DNA from: JAQGMJ01 sp036271855
GTDB taxonomy: Bacteria; Pseudomonadota; Gammaproteobacteria; Burkholderiales; JAEUOS01
DNA length: 13,960 nucleotides
NCBI GenBank assembly: GCA_036271855.1
Contig: DATAZV010000023.1
Location: 1 to 13,960 of the forward strand
Direction: 5' to 3'
The notes beneath the pieces were generated by a model. It was given only the letters and a program-made list of their open reading frames with translations, made no database searches and had not been told where the DNA came from. This document shows positions 6,408-12,587 of this stretch, piece after piece. Position numbers and translations under genes: made by a program. The stretch's first letter is position 1. Every line of letters starts with the position of its first letter.

Positions 6408-6440
6408 TTTTTCCCTGCTTTTCCCCTGCTTTTTCCTTGA
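6408..6440. repeat. Three 11-bp direct repeats with phased T-tracts upstream of the crotonase gene
   Basis: TTTTTCCCTGC (6408-6418), TTTTCCCCTGC (6419-6429) and TTTTTCCTTGA (6430-6440) follow one another without a gap. The T-tracts recur once per helical turn, a classical arrangement for intrinsic DNA bending. The crotonase ATG follows at 6459 after a pyrimidine-rich leader with no clear Shine-Dalgarno motif. Confidence 0.6.
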
Positions 6441-6458
6441 CCTCGCCGTTATTTTCCC

Positions 6459-7238
6459 ATGTCCCAGCCCATCACCGTCCTGCGCGACGGCCATATCGCC
6501 ACGGTGGTGATTTCCACGCCCGGCAAACTCAACGCCCTGTCAGTGGCGCACTGGGAGGCGCTGGCCCAGGCGATGCGCGACTTGCAGGAACAAAGCGGGG
6601 TGCGCTGCATCGTGCTGCGCGGGGCCGACGGCAATTTCGCGGCCGGTGCCGACATCAGCGAGTTTGCCACCGTGCGCTCTAATGTCGCCAAGGGCACGCA
6701 TTACCACGAGGCGACGGTGAAGGGCGCCAACGAGGCGATCGCCAATTGCGAAATCCCCACGCTGGCCTTGATCGAGGGCGCCTGTGTCGGCGGCGGGCTG
6801 GAGATTGCGTGCTGCTGTGACATGCGCATCGCCGCGCAGTCCGCCCGCTTCGGCGTGCCGATCAACCGCCTGGGTTTTCCCCTCGCGCATGCGGAGCTCA
6901 CCGCCATGCTGGGCCTGGTGAGTCGCGCGGTGGCGCTCGAGATATTGCTCGAAGGCCGGGTGTTCAGCGCCGATGAAGCTTATGCCAAGGGCCTGCTGAC
7001 GCGCATCGTGCCGGACACCGAAATCGAAAAGGAAGCCTATGCCGCCGCCGAGCGCATTGCCGCCGGCAGCCCGATGTCGGCGCGCGCCAACAAGCGCTGG
7101 ATCAAGCGCCTGGCGCCGGTGCAGGAGGGCCTGACCGAAGCCGAGATTCGCGAGCACTTTACTTATTTCGACAGCGCCGATTACAAGGAGGGCGTGCGCG
7201 CCTTCCTGGCCAAGACCAAACCACAGTTTTCCGATTAA
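6459..7238 (+). CDS. Enoyl-CoA hydratase/isomerase (crotonase) family protein, second catalytic Glu replaced
   Basis: 259 residues, the normal length of a single-domain crotonase. The oxyanion-hole segment A-A-G-A-D-I-S-E-F is at 61-69. The second oxyanion-hole and first catalytic region is G-G-G-L-E-I-A at 111-117, with Glu115 present. In classical hydratases the next motif reads F-G-x-P-E, holding the second catalytic Glu; here it reads F-G-V-P-I-N-R-L-G (131-139), so that residue is Ile135. Simple syn-hydration of a trans-2-enoyl-CoA is therefore doubtful. Isomerase, decarboxylase, hydrolase or thioester-lyase chemistry on a CoA ester is possible. The CoA-transferase gene follows after only 28 bases, so the two are surely one transcript. 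The ATG at 6459 starts directly before the conserved first strand, though no ribosome site is apparent. Confidence 0.9.
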   Translation: MSQPITVLRDGHIATVVISTPGKLNALSVAHWEALAQAMRDLQEQSGVRCIVLRGADGNFAAGADISEFATVRSNVAKGTHYHEATVKGANEAIANCEIPTLALIEGACVGGGLEIACCCDMRIAAQSARFGVPINRLGFPLAHAELTAMLGLVSRAVALEILLEGRVFSADEAYAKGLLTRIVPDTEIEKEAYAAAERIAAGSPMSARANKRWIKRLAPVQEGLTEAEIREHFTYFDSADYKEGVRAFLAKTKPQFSD

Positions 7239-7266
7239 CCTTTAAACCGTCAGACGAAAGACCTCC

Positions 7267-8490
7267 ATGGCTGGACCTCTCTCCCATATCCGCGTGCTCG
7301 ACCTGAGCCGTGTCCTCGCCGGCCCCTGGGCCGGGCAAAACCTCGCCGACCTGGGCGCCGAAGTGATCAAGGTCGAGCGCCCCGGCAAGGGCGACGACTC
7401 GCGCGCCTTCGGGCCGCCCTGGTTCAAGGACCCGGAAGGCAAGGATACTTCCGAAGCCGCCTATTACATGGCCGCGAATCGCGGCAAGAAGTCCATCACC
7501 GTCAACCTGTCGAACGCGCAGGGGCAGGAACTGGTGCGCGAGCTGGCCAAGCATTGCGACGTGCTGATCGAAAACTACAAAGTCGGCGACCTGGTGCGTT
7601 ACGGCCTGGGTTACGAAGACATCAAGAAAGTCAACCCGAAGATCATCTATTGCTCCGTCACCGGCTTCGGCCAGACCGGGCCCTATGCCGAGCGTCCCGG
7701 CTACGACTTCATGGTGCAGGGCATGAGCGGCCTGATGAGCGTCACCGGCGAGCCCGACGGCGTGCCAGGCGGCGGGCCGATGCGCGTCGGCGTGCCGATC
7801 ATCGACATTCTCACCGGCATGTATTCCTCGGTGGCGATTTGCGCCGCGCTGGCGCACCGCGCCGAGACCGGGGTCGGCCAGCACCTGGACCTGGCGCTGC
7901 TCGACACCGCGATGGCTTTCCTGTCGATCCAGGGCATGACCTATCTCACCACCGGCGTTGCGCCGGGGCGCATCGGCAACACCCACCCGACCATCGTGCC
8001 CTACCAGGTATTCCCGACGGCCGACGGCAATGTGATCCTCGCCTGCGGCAACGACAACCTGTGGTCCAAATTCTGCACTGCCGCCGGCTGCCCGGAACTG
8101 ATCGCCGACGCGCGCTTTTCGAAGAACGCCCTGCGCGTGCAAAACCGCAAGGAGCTCGACCCTATCCTCAAGGCGGTGTTCGCCAGGAAGAACACCAAGG
8201 AGTGGGTGGCGATCCTCGAAGAGGCGGGCGTGGCCAACGGGCCGATCAACACCATCGACCAGGCCTTCGCCGAAGAGCAGGTGATCGCGCGCGGTACCCG
8301 CATCGACCTGCCGCACCCCAAGGGCGGCAAGGCCCCGCTGATCGCCAGCCCGATGAAGTTCTCGGCCACGCCGGTGGAGCACAAGGCGGCGCCGCCGACC
8401 CTGGGCCAGCACAGCGAGGAGATACTCACCGGCATGCTCGGCTACAGCGCCGAGAAGATCGCCGAACTGAAGGCCGCCGGGGCGTTGTAG
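7267..8490 (+). CDS. CaiB/BaiF family III CoA-transferase
   Basis: 407 residues, full length for the family. N-terminal marks: L-D-L-S-R-V-L-A-G-P-W-A-G-Q (11-24), A-D-L-G-A-E-V-I-K-V-E (27-37) and A-A-N-R-G-K-K-S-I (69-77). R-P-G-Y-D-F-M-V-Q-G-M-S-G-L-M-S-V-T-G follows with Asp147, the position of the catalytic Asp that forms the acyl anhydride in formyl-CoA transferase and relatives. G-V-P-I-I-D-I-L-T-G-M-Y-S and G-Q-H-L-D-L-A-L-L-D are also present. The enzyme should move CoA from one acyl-CoA, often succinyl-CoA, to a free carboxylic acid in the cytoplasm; the acid is not revealed by the sequence. It forms a two-gene operon with the crotonase. Two intrinsic terminator-like hairpins follow. 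Possible substrates given the neighbours include small dicarboxylic or branched acids (inference). Confidence 0.93.
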   Translation: MAGPLSHIRVLDLSRVLAGPWAGQNLADLGAEVIKVERPGKGDDSRAFGPPWFKDPEGKDTSEAAYYMAANRGKKSITVNLSNAQGQELVRELAKHCDVLIENYKVGDLVRYGLGYEDIKKVNPKIIYCSVTGFGQTGPYAERPGYDFMVQGMSGLMSVTGEPDGVPGGGPMRVGVPIIDILTGMYSSVAICAALAHRAETGVGQHLDLALLDTAMAFLSIQGMTYLTTGVAPGRIGNTHPTIVPYQVFPTADGNVILACGNDNLWSKFCTAAGCPELIADARFSKNALRVQNRKELDPILKAVFARKNTKEWVAILEEAGVANGPINTIDQAFAEEQVIARGTRIDLPHPKGGKAPLIASPMKFSATPVEHKAAPPTLGQHSEEILTGMLGYSAEKIAELKAAGAL

Positions 8491-8503
8491 CAGCGGCCAA
8501 AAA

Positions 8504-8534
8504 AAACGGCGGGGCAGATTCTGCCTCGCCGTTT
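8504..8534 (-). terminator. Strong intrinsic terminator for the leftward VOC gene (may act on both strands)
   Basis: A 14-bp stem with one G-T pair (8504-8517 with 8521-8534) has a 3-base loop. Read leftward it ends in eight T residues (the A-run at 8499-8506), the classical form of a Rho-independent terminator for the VOC gene. Read rightward it has an A-run before and only three T after, so it is weaker for the CoA-transferase gene. Confidence 0.85.
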
Positions 8535-8579
8535 CACCAACTGCGCGACATGCAAGCGCGCAGCCGTCGTACTTGCAAA

Positions 8580-8613
8580 CCGCTCAGGCTCTTCTTGAGC
8601 GGCCTTCTTTTTA
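8580..8613 (+). terminator. Intrinsic terminator for the crotonase/CoA-transferase operon
   Basis: CCGCTCAG (8580-8587) pairs with TTGAGCGG (8595-8602), 8 bp including one G-T pair, with a 7-base loop. It is followed by CCTTCTTTTTA, a T-rich tail on the plus strand. It lies 90 bases after the CoA-transferase stop and complements the preceding leftward terminator. Confidence 0.8.
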
Positions 8614-8649
8614 TAATCCCGCCTTGTCTCCTGCTTTCCCGATACGGGG

Positions 8650-9081
8650 TCAGGCCAGCACTTCGCCGTGCACGCCGCCGGCCAGGGTCTTTTTCTCCCA
8701 GCGTTCCATCGGCACCACTTCGCACACCGGCCCGCCGGCGGAGCGGAACTTCACCGGCAGGTGGCCCGGCTCGGTGAGGATGTCGCCGCCGTTGTCCACC
8801 ACCGCCTTGACGAAGGCGTCGAGGTCTTCGACTTCCATGCCGATGTGGTGGATGCAGGGGGCGGGGCCGGCGAAATCGGCTTCGTCCGAATCCGGGCTTT
8901 CGTAATAGATCAGGGTCAGGTCCATGTAGCCGTCGGTCAGGTGGCGCGAGATGTGGTCGCCGTTCTTGCCCTTGCGGCGCACGGTGTTGACGTGCTTGTA
9001 GCCGAACACGTTTTCGTAAAAGGCGCTGGTCTTGTCGAGATTCTCGACCTTCATCGCGATGTGCTTGATCAGGTTGGGCAT
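8650..9081 (-). CDS. VOC (glyoxalase I/bleomycin-resistance fold) family protein
   Basis: 143 residues forming one pair of beta-alpha-beta-beta-beta modules. Module one begins I-K-H-I-A-M-K-V-E-N-L-D-K-T-S-A-F-Y-E-N-V-F-G. Module two begins C-I-H-H-I-G-M-E-V-E-D-L-D-A-F. Candidate metal ligands are His7, Asp54 in Y-M-D-L-T (Glu in many relatives), His79 and Glu121 in C-E-V-V-P. Relatives act on glutathione adducts, CoA epimers or catechols, so a specific reaction cannot be assigned. Lactoylglutathione lyase-like is the usual label. The ATG at 9081 has GGAG eight bases upstream and directly precedes the conserved first strand. A good sigma-70 promoter precedes it and a strong terminator follows, so it is its own transcription unit. 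Lying between the CoA-transferase and the GntR gene, it may detoxify or epimerise an intermediate (inference). Confidence 0.88.
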   Translation of the reverse strand: MPNLIKHIAMKVENLDKTSAFYENVFGYKHVNTVRRKGKNGDHISRHLTDGYMDLTLIYYESPDSDEADFAGPAPCIHHIGMEVEDLDAFVKAVVDNGGDILTEPGHLPVKFRSAGGPVCEVVPMERWEKKTLAGGVHGEVLA

Positions 9082-9127
9082 GGAATGATCTCCGGTGAAT
9101 GCCGCGAGGCAGAAGCCGCCGCGCGAG

Positions 9128-9142
9128 GTGCCCACTGGGCAC
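9128..9142. promoter_or_regulatory. Short dyad in the VOC gene leader
   Basis: GTGCCC-ACT-GGGCAC is a perfect 6-bp inverted repeat with a 3-base spacer. It starts a few bases downstream of the predicted start of the VOC transcript. It could be a roadblock operator or a 5' hairpin. Confidence 0.4.
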
Positions 9143-9151
9143 GATTGAGTC

Positions 9152-9180
9152 ATCTTACGCAAATCCGCCCGCGCCGTCAA
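9152..9180 (-). promoter_or_regulatory. Sigma-70 promoter of the VOC gene
   Basis: On the minus strand TTGACG (9180-9175), a 17-base spacer and TAAGAT (9157-9152) form a good housekeeping promoter. Transcription should begin near 9145 and run through the VOC gene at 9081. The last base of the -35 box is also the first base of the 22-bp palindrome next to it. Confidence 0.7.
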
Positions 9181-9201
9181 TCAATCATTCGAATGATTGA
9201 T
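9180..9201. promoter_or_regulatory. Perfect 22-bp palindrome, probable regulator operator
   Basis: The half-site ATCAATCATTC is followed at once by its exact reverse complement with no spacer. It is AT-rich in a GC-rich neighbourhood and lies between two divergent genes. On the left it touches the -35 box of the VOC promoter; on the right it touches a TATGAT string (9201-9206) that could be a -10 for the GntR gene 75 bases on. A dimeric repressor or activator is the obvious reader. The adjacent GntR/UTRA protein is the nearest candidate, though the size and centre also suit a TetR-type protein. Confidence 0.75.
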
Positions 9202-9275
9202 ATGATGGAGGCCTGGGCGGCGCCCCGGGCATGCGCTATGCTCCTGCCGCCGCCCAACCCACCCCAGAACAATCC

Positions 9276-10016
9276 ATGCGACAAGAATCGCGCAAACAGG
9301 ACCAGCCGCTCTACGAAGTGGTGCGCGCCGGCATCAACGAGCGCCTGCACAGCGGGCGCTGGGCCGCCGGCGACCGCATTCCCACCGAGGGCCAGTTGGC
9401 GCATGAATTCGGCGTGGGTATCGGCACCATCCGCCGCGCGGTGGAAGAGTTGGTGGCCGAGGGCCTGCTGATCCGCCGCGCGCGCGTCGGTACCACCGTC
9501 GCGCGCCTCACCGACAAGCGCGCCTTCGACCTGTTTTTCAGTTTTGTGGACGCAGGCGGCAAGCTGGTGAAAGTGTCGGCGCGCCTGCGCAGCTTTCGCC
9601 GCGAAAAGGCCGGCAAGGAGCTGGCGCAGCGTTTGGGGCTCGCCACCGGCGCGCCGGTGGCGAAGGTCGAGAACCTGCGCCTGGTGGGTAACATGCCGGT
9701 GATGCTGGACCGCATCTGGATCCCGTTTTCCCGCTTCAAGGACCTGACGCCGGAGAGCTTCACTGCGCGCCGCGATTCGATCTACAGCTACTACCAGGAG
9801 GAGTACGGTGTCTCGGTAGTGCGGGTGCTCGAAGACCTCGGCGCCTGCAATGCGGACGCCGGCATGGCCGAAGCGTTGAAGCTGCCTGCCGGCGCGCCGC
9901 TGCTGCGCATCGAGCGCACCGCCTACACCTTCAAGGACACGCCGGTGGAGTTCCGCGTGCGCTTTGTCGACCCGCGCCACGCCCGCTACCGCAACGTGCG
10001 CGGCCTGCAGGACTAG
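9276..10016 (+). CDS. GntR-family transcriptional regulator, HutC/UTRA subfamily
   Basis: 246 residues. The N-terminal winged helix-turn-helix spans about 12-80: Q-P-L-Y-E-V-V-R, then G-D-R-I-P-T-E-G-Q-L-A-H-E-F-G-V, T-I-R-R-A-V-E-E-L and G-L-L-I-R-R-A-R-V-G-T. The rest is a UTRA effector domain with D-R-I-W-I-P, a Y-G-V-S-V-V-R segment, L-P-A-G-A-P-L-L-R-I-E-R and V-E-F-R-V-R-F-V-D-P. UTRA domains bind small molecules such as urocanate, sugars or organic acids and change DNA binding. An upstream in-frame ATG at 9231 would add a Pro/Ala-rich tail; the ATG at 9276 starts close to the conserved domain and was chosen. It is convergent with the Bug gene (9-base gap) and divergent from the VOC gene across a large palindrome. 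Local control of the VOC, Bug or CoA-transferase genes is inferred. Confidence 0.92.
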   Translation: MRQESRKQDQPLYEVVRAGINERLHSGRWAAGDRIPTEGQLAHEFGVGIGTIRRAVEELVAEGLLIRRARVGTTVARLTDKRAFDLFFSFVDAGGKLVKVSARLRSFRREKAGKELAQRLGLATGAPVAKVENLRLVGNMPVMLDRIWIPFSRFKDLTPESFTARRDSIYSYYQEEYGVSVVRVLEDLGACNADAGMAEALKLPAGAPLLRIERTAYTFKDTPVEFRVRFVDPRHARYRNVRGLQD

Positions 10017-10031
10017 GGCACGTCCCTAGTC
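10011..10031. repeat. Inverted repeat spanning both stop codons of the GntR and Bug genes
   Basis: GACTAGGG (10011-10018) and CCCTAGTC (10024-10031) are exact reverse complements with a 5-base loop. The TAG stop of the GntR gene lies in the left arm and the TAG stop of the opposing Bug gene in the right arm. No T-run follows either way. An 8-bp stem could act as a shared 3' end for both messages. Confidence 0.6.
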
Positions 10032-11000
10032 GGCCTTGATGTTGCTCTGGCGGATGGTCACCTTCAGGCGCGCCAGGTCCTGTTCCTGAAACTGCTCGAA
10101 CTCCCTGGTCGGCAGGCTGGCGGGTTCGAAGCCCGCCTTTTCCGTGCGCAGGGTGGCGTCGGGCGTGCGCATCAGCTCGACCATTTTGGCGCTCAGCTTT
10201 TCGATGATCGCCGTCGGCGTTTTCGCCGGCGCGTGGATGCCATTCCAGGCGATGTAGGCGGTGCCGGGAAAGCCCTGTTCCGACGCCGAGGGTACGTCCG
10301 GCAAGCCCTTGAAGCGGTGCGCGCCGGTCACGCCGATCGCGCGCAGCTTGCCGCCCTGCACGCCCGAGATCACGGTGGGCGCGGTGCTGAACATCAACTG
10401 CACCTGGCCGCCCATGACGTCGGTGATAGCGGGTGCCGCGCCCTTGTAGGGCACGTGGGTGATGTCCACATGCGCCAGCTGCTTGAACATCTCGGCGGCC
10501 AGGTGCGGCGCGGTGCCGTTGCCGGCGGAAGCGTAGTTGAGCTTGCCGGGATTGGCCTTCGCCGCGGCCACCAGTTCTTTGAGGTTGTTGATCGGCAGCG
10601 CGGGATTGACCACCGCCACCACGGGAATCGTGCCGAGCAGGCACACCGGGCGCAGGTCGGTGAGGATGTCGTAGGGCATTTTCGCCTGTAGCAGACTGTT
10701 GGCGGTGTAAGAGCTCGACGACAGCAGCAGGGTGTAGCCGTCCGGCGCCGCCTTCGCCACCGCGTCGCCGGCGACGATGCCGCCGGCCGCCGGGCGCGAG
10801 TCGATCACCACGCCCTGGCCCCAGGCTTCGGCCAGTTTCTCCCCGGCGATGCGCGCCAGCAGGTCTGTGCCGGGGCCGACGATGATGCGGATCGGGCGGT
10901 TCGGGTAGTCCTGCGCCTGTGCCTGCGCCGGCGCGGCGCACAGCAATGCAGCCAGCATGGCGCTCATTTGCATCAGCGCAGCCAAGATTCGATGGGGCAT
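10026..11000 (-). CDS. Bug/TctC-family periplasmic solute-binding protein
   Basis: 324 residues. A signal peptide is clear: positive start (M-P-H-R), a hydrophobic core to about residue 23 and A-Q-A-Q-A before the mature Q-D-Y-P-N-R-P at about 30. The mature protein has the family strings R-P-I-R-I-I-V, R-P-A-A-G-G, D-G-Y-T-L-L-L, P-G-K-L-N-Y-A-S-A-G-N-G-T, H-V-P-Y-K-G and G-G-K-L-R-A-I-G-V-T. Bug proteins bind carboxylic acids and similar solutes, feeding tripartite tricarboxylate transporters or acting as sensors; no membrane subunits are nearby, as is usual for orphan members. The first ligand loop is short: I-I-V-G-P-G-T-D-L-L-A-R, about four residues less than the common P-F-x-P-G-G-x-x-D form. 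Uptake of the acid handled by the nearby CoA enzymes is an inference. Confidence 0.93.
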   Translation of the reverse strand: MPHRILAALMQMSAMLAALLCAAPAQAQAQDYPNRPIRIIVGPGTDLLARIAGEKLAEAWGQGVVIDSRPAAGGIVAGDAVAKAAPDGYTLLLSSSSYTANSLLQAKMPYDILTDLRPVCLLGTIPVVAVVNPALPINNLKELVAAAKANPGKLNYASAGNGTAPHLAAEMFKQLAHVDITHVPYKGAAPAITDVMGGQVQLMFSTAPTVISGVQGGKLRAIGVTGAHRFKGLPDVPSASEQGFPGTAYIAWNGIHAPAKTPTAIIEKLSAKMVELMRTPDATLRTEKAGFEPASLPTREFEQFQEQDLARLKVTIRQSNIKAD

Positions 11001-11086
11001 TTGTCTCCTCCAGATGACCAGGGATCGTACGACCGGGCGCTCTCTTATTGTTCGGTGCCTCGACCAGTTATACGGCGGATCGGCGT

Positions 11087-11115
11087 TTGCGAAAAACGCT
11101 TTAGCCTATTATATG
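11087..11115 (+). promoter_or_regulatory. Candidate sigma-70 promoter of the cupin gene
   Basis: TTGCGA (11087-11092), 17 bases, then TATATG (11110-11115) lies about 80 bases before the cupin ATG. The same AT-rich patch reads TATAAT on the minus strand (11113-11108) and could serve the divergent Bug gene, but with only a poor -35 (TGGACA at 19 bases). A 6-bp hairpin, GCGTTT-GCGAA-AAACGC, overlaps the -35 region. Confidence 0.4.
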
Positions 11116-11124
11116 AAGCGAAAT

Positions 11125-11166
11125 CCAATGCGTGTCCATATGCAGCGCATCGCAAATCTGCATTGG
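11125..11166. promoter_or_regulatory. Interrupted dyad in the cupin gene leader
   Basis: CCAATGC (11125-11131) and GCATTGG (11160-11166) are exact reverse complements 28 bases apart, enclosing a smaller ATGC-AGC-GCAT dyad (11140-11150). It lies between the candidate promoter and the ribosome site. It could be a looped operator or a leader RNA fold of about 40 bases. Confidence 0.35.
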
Positions 11167-11194
11167 CAAAATCACGAAGAGGCAAAGAAGTCAC

Positions 11195-11875
11195 ATGGTG
11201 AACAAGGCAGGCATCGAAATCACGCGGCTGGCGGAAATTCCGTGGGAGGCGCGCGTCAACGTCGACAACTGGCCGAACCGCGCCGGCATGTACTTCAACG
11301 ACGATGAAACCAAACTCTGCATTCGTTTGATCGACTACCCGCTGGGCTCGGTCGAGCCGCGCCATGTGCACGCCGGCATGCACGCCACCACGGTGCTGAA
11401 AAACCGCGCCATCGTCGATGGCCTGACCCTGCATCCGCTCGACGTCATCCTGGGACCCAGCCACGAGCCGCACGGCCCGCTGGATTACCCCGAAGGCTGC
11501 ATGCTGCTCTCCGCCTTCCAGGGCAGCTACTTCCACAGCGAAGTGGAAAAGCTCTCGGGCAAGAAGGAGTACCGGCTGATCCAGCAGGAAGGATTGCCCT
11601 GGCGCAACAGGGGCGAGGGCTGCCGCGCGAAGATGCTGGTCGACCACGGCTGCGGCAAGCTGCTGGTCGAAGTGCTGGAGTTCGCCCCCGGCGCGAGCCT
11701 GCCCGCGCAGCGCAGCGAACAACTCCATAACGCCCTGGTGTTCAAGGGCAGCGCCGTGGTGGCCGACGAAACCCTGGGCGAATGGGACTTCATCACCGTG
11801 CGCAAGGGCGTGGAGCACGGGCCGATCAGCTTTCCGCAGGGCGCGACCCTGCTGTACTTCAGCCTGCCGCACTAG
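11195..11875 (+). CDS. Two-domain cupin protein of unknown function
   Basis: 226 residues in two cupin folds. The first carries G-S-V-E-P-R-H-V-H-A-G-M-H (51-63) and later H-E-P-H-G-P (90-95), so His57, His59, His63 and His93 can bind a metal. The second starts V-E-V-L-E-F-A-P-G-A-S-L-P-A-Q-R-S-E-Q-L-H and ends E-H-G-P-I-S-F. Here the H-x-H pair is Q-R-S, so the second metal site looks incomplete. ChrR-like anti-sigma factors, dioxygenases and isomerases share this layout; none is indicated. The frame is open from 11132, but those residues are not cupin-like. The ATG at 11195 follows AAGAAG by four bases. It is divergent from the Bug gene and convergent with the carboxylesterase. A catabolic role beside the solute receptor is a guess. 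Confidence 0.8.
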   Translation: MVNKAGIEITRLAEIPWEARVNVDNWPNRAGMYFNDDETKLCIRLIDYPLGSVEPRHVHAGMHATTVLKNRAIVDGLTLHPLDVILGPSHEPHGPLDYPEGCMLLSAFQGSYFHSEVEKLSGKKEYRLIQQEGLPWRNRGEGCRAKMLVDHGCGKLLVEVLEFAPGASLPAQRSEQLHNALVFKGSAVVADETLGEWDFITVRKGVEHGPISFPQGATLLYFSLPH

Positions 11876-11876
11876 C

Positions 11877-11900
11877 GGGCAGGCGGGAGCCTAGCTGCCC
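11877..11900. repeat. Inverted repeat at the cupin/carboxylesterase junction, containing a stop codon
   Basis: GGGCAG (11877-11882) and CTGCCC (11895-11900) pair across a 12-base loop that holds the carboxylesterase stop (11891-11893). The left arm starts one base after the cupin stop. No T-run follows. Confidence 0.45.
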
Positions 11901-12577
11901 AGCACCTTGCCCAGCCAGACGCGTACCGCCTGGATTTCTTCCATGCACACCGAGTGCTCCATCGGGTACTCGTGCCACTCGACGCTGTAGCCGAGTTCCT
12001 TCAACTGGTCGCGCGAAGTCGTGGCGCGGGCGATGTTGATCACCGGGTCATCGCTGCCGTGGACCATGATGATGGGCACGTCGCGGTTCGCCGCGTTCGC
12101 TTCGGCCTTCACCGTGGAAGCCAGCGGCAAATAGCTGGAGAGCACCATCAGCCCGCCCAGGCGCTCGGCGTGGCGCAGGCCGGTTTGCAGCGTGACGGCG
12201 CCGCCTTGCGAGAAGCCGGCGAGAATGATGCGATTGGCGGCGATGCCGCGCTCCTTCTCACGCGCGATCAGTTTTTCGATCTCCGCCTGCGAGGCGCGCA
12301 GGCCCTCGTCGTCTTCCTGGCGCACCAGGTCGATCATCTTGATGTCGTACCAGGCGCGCATCACCATGCCGTTGTTGATGGTCACCGGGCGCGTGGGCGC
12401 GTGCGGAAAAATGAAGCGCACGCCGCCGGCCAGGCCGGGCAGGGTGTTGACCTCGATCTCTTTCACGATGGGCACGAAGTCGTAGCCGTCGGCGCCCAGG
12501 CCATGCATCCAGATGACCGAGGCGGTGGGTTCGGGACCGGTGGCGATTTCGACTTGTTCCAGAAGCTTTACGGGCAT
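11891..12577 (-). CDS. Carboxylesterase/phospholipase-type alpha/beta hydrolase (EstB family)
   Basis: 228 residues, typical of the small bacterial carboxylesterase II group. W-M-H-G-L-G-A-D-G-Y-D-F begins the oxyanion region. The nucleophile elbow is G-F-S-Q-G-G with Ser123, the acid is Asp177 in H-G-S-D-D-P-V, and the base is His208 in P-M-E-H-S-V-C. No signal peptide is visible, so it should be cytoplasmic. It hydrolyses carboxylic esters or acyl-thioesters; the physiological substrate is usually unknown. The ATG at 12577 has AAGGA seven bases upstream, and this ribosome site overlaps the stop codon region of mog, which ends 10 bases before. It is therefore the last gene of the darP-mog-esterase operon. 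Confidence 0.95.
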   Translation of the reverse strand: MPVKLLEQVEIATGPEPTASVIWMHGLGADGYDFVPIVKEIEVNTLPGLAGGVRFIFPHAPTRPVTINNGMVMRAWYDIKMIDLVRQEDDEGLRASQAEIEKLIAREKERGIAANRIILAGFSQGGAVTLQTGLRHAERLGGLMVLSSYLPLASTVKAEANAANRDVPIIMVHGSDDPVINIARATTSRDQLKELGYSVEWHEYPMEHSVCMEEIQAVRVWLGKVLGS

Positions 12578-12587
12578 GAAACGTTCC

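Noticed and set aside
7159..8412. 417-residue open frame opposite the CoA-transferase
   Set aside because: Antisense shadow. The plus strand carries the complete CaiB/BaiF protein and the catalytic Asp.
8612..8617. Perfect TATAAT on the plus strand after the terminator
   Set aside because: No -35 at a suitable distance and no rightward gene downstream; it is part of the T-rich terminator tail.
9211..9230. GC-rich inverted repeat upstream of the GntR gene
   Set aside because: The stem core is only four base pairs and extends only across a mismatch, which is expected by chance at this GC content.
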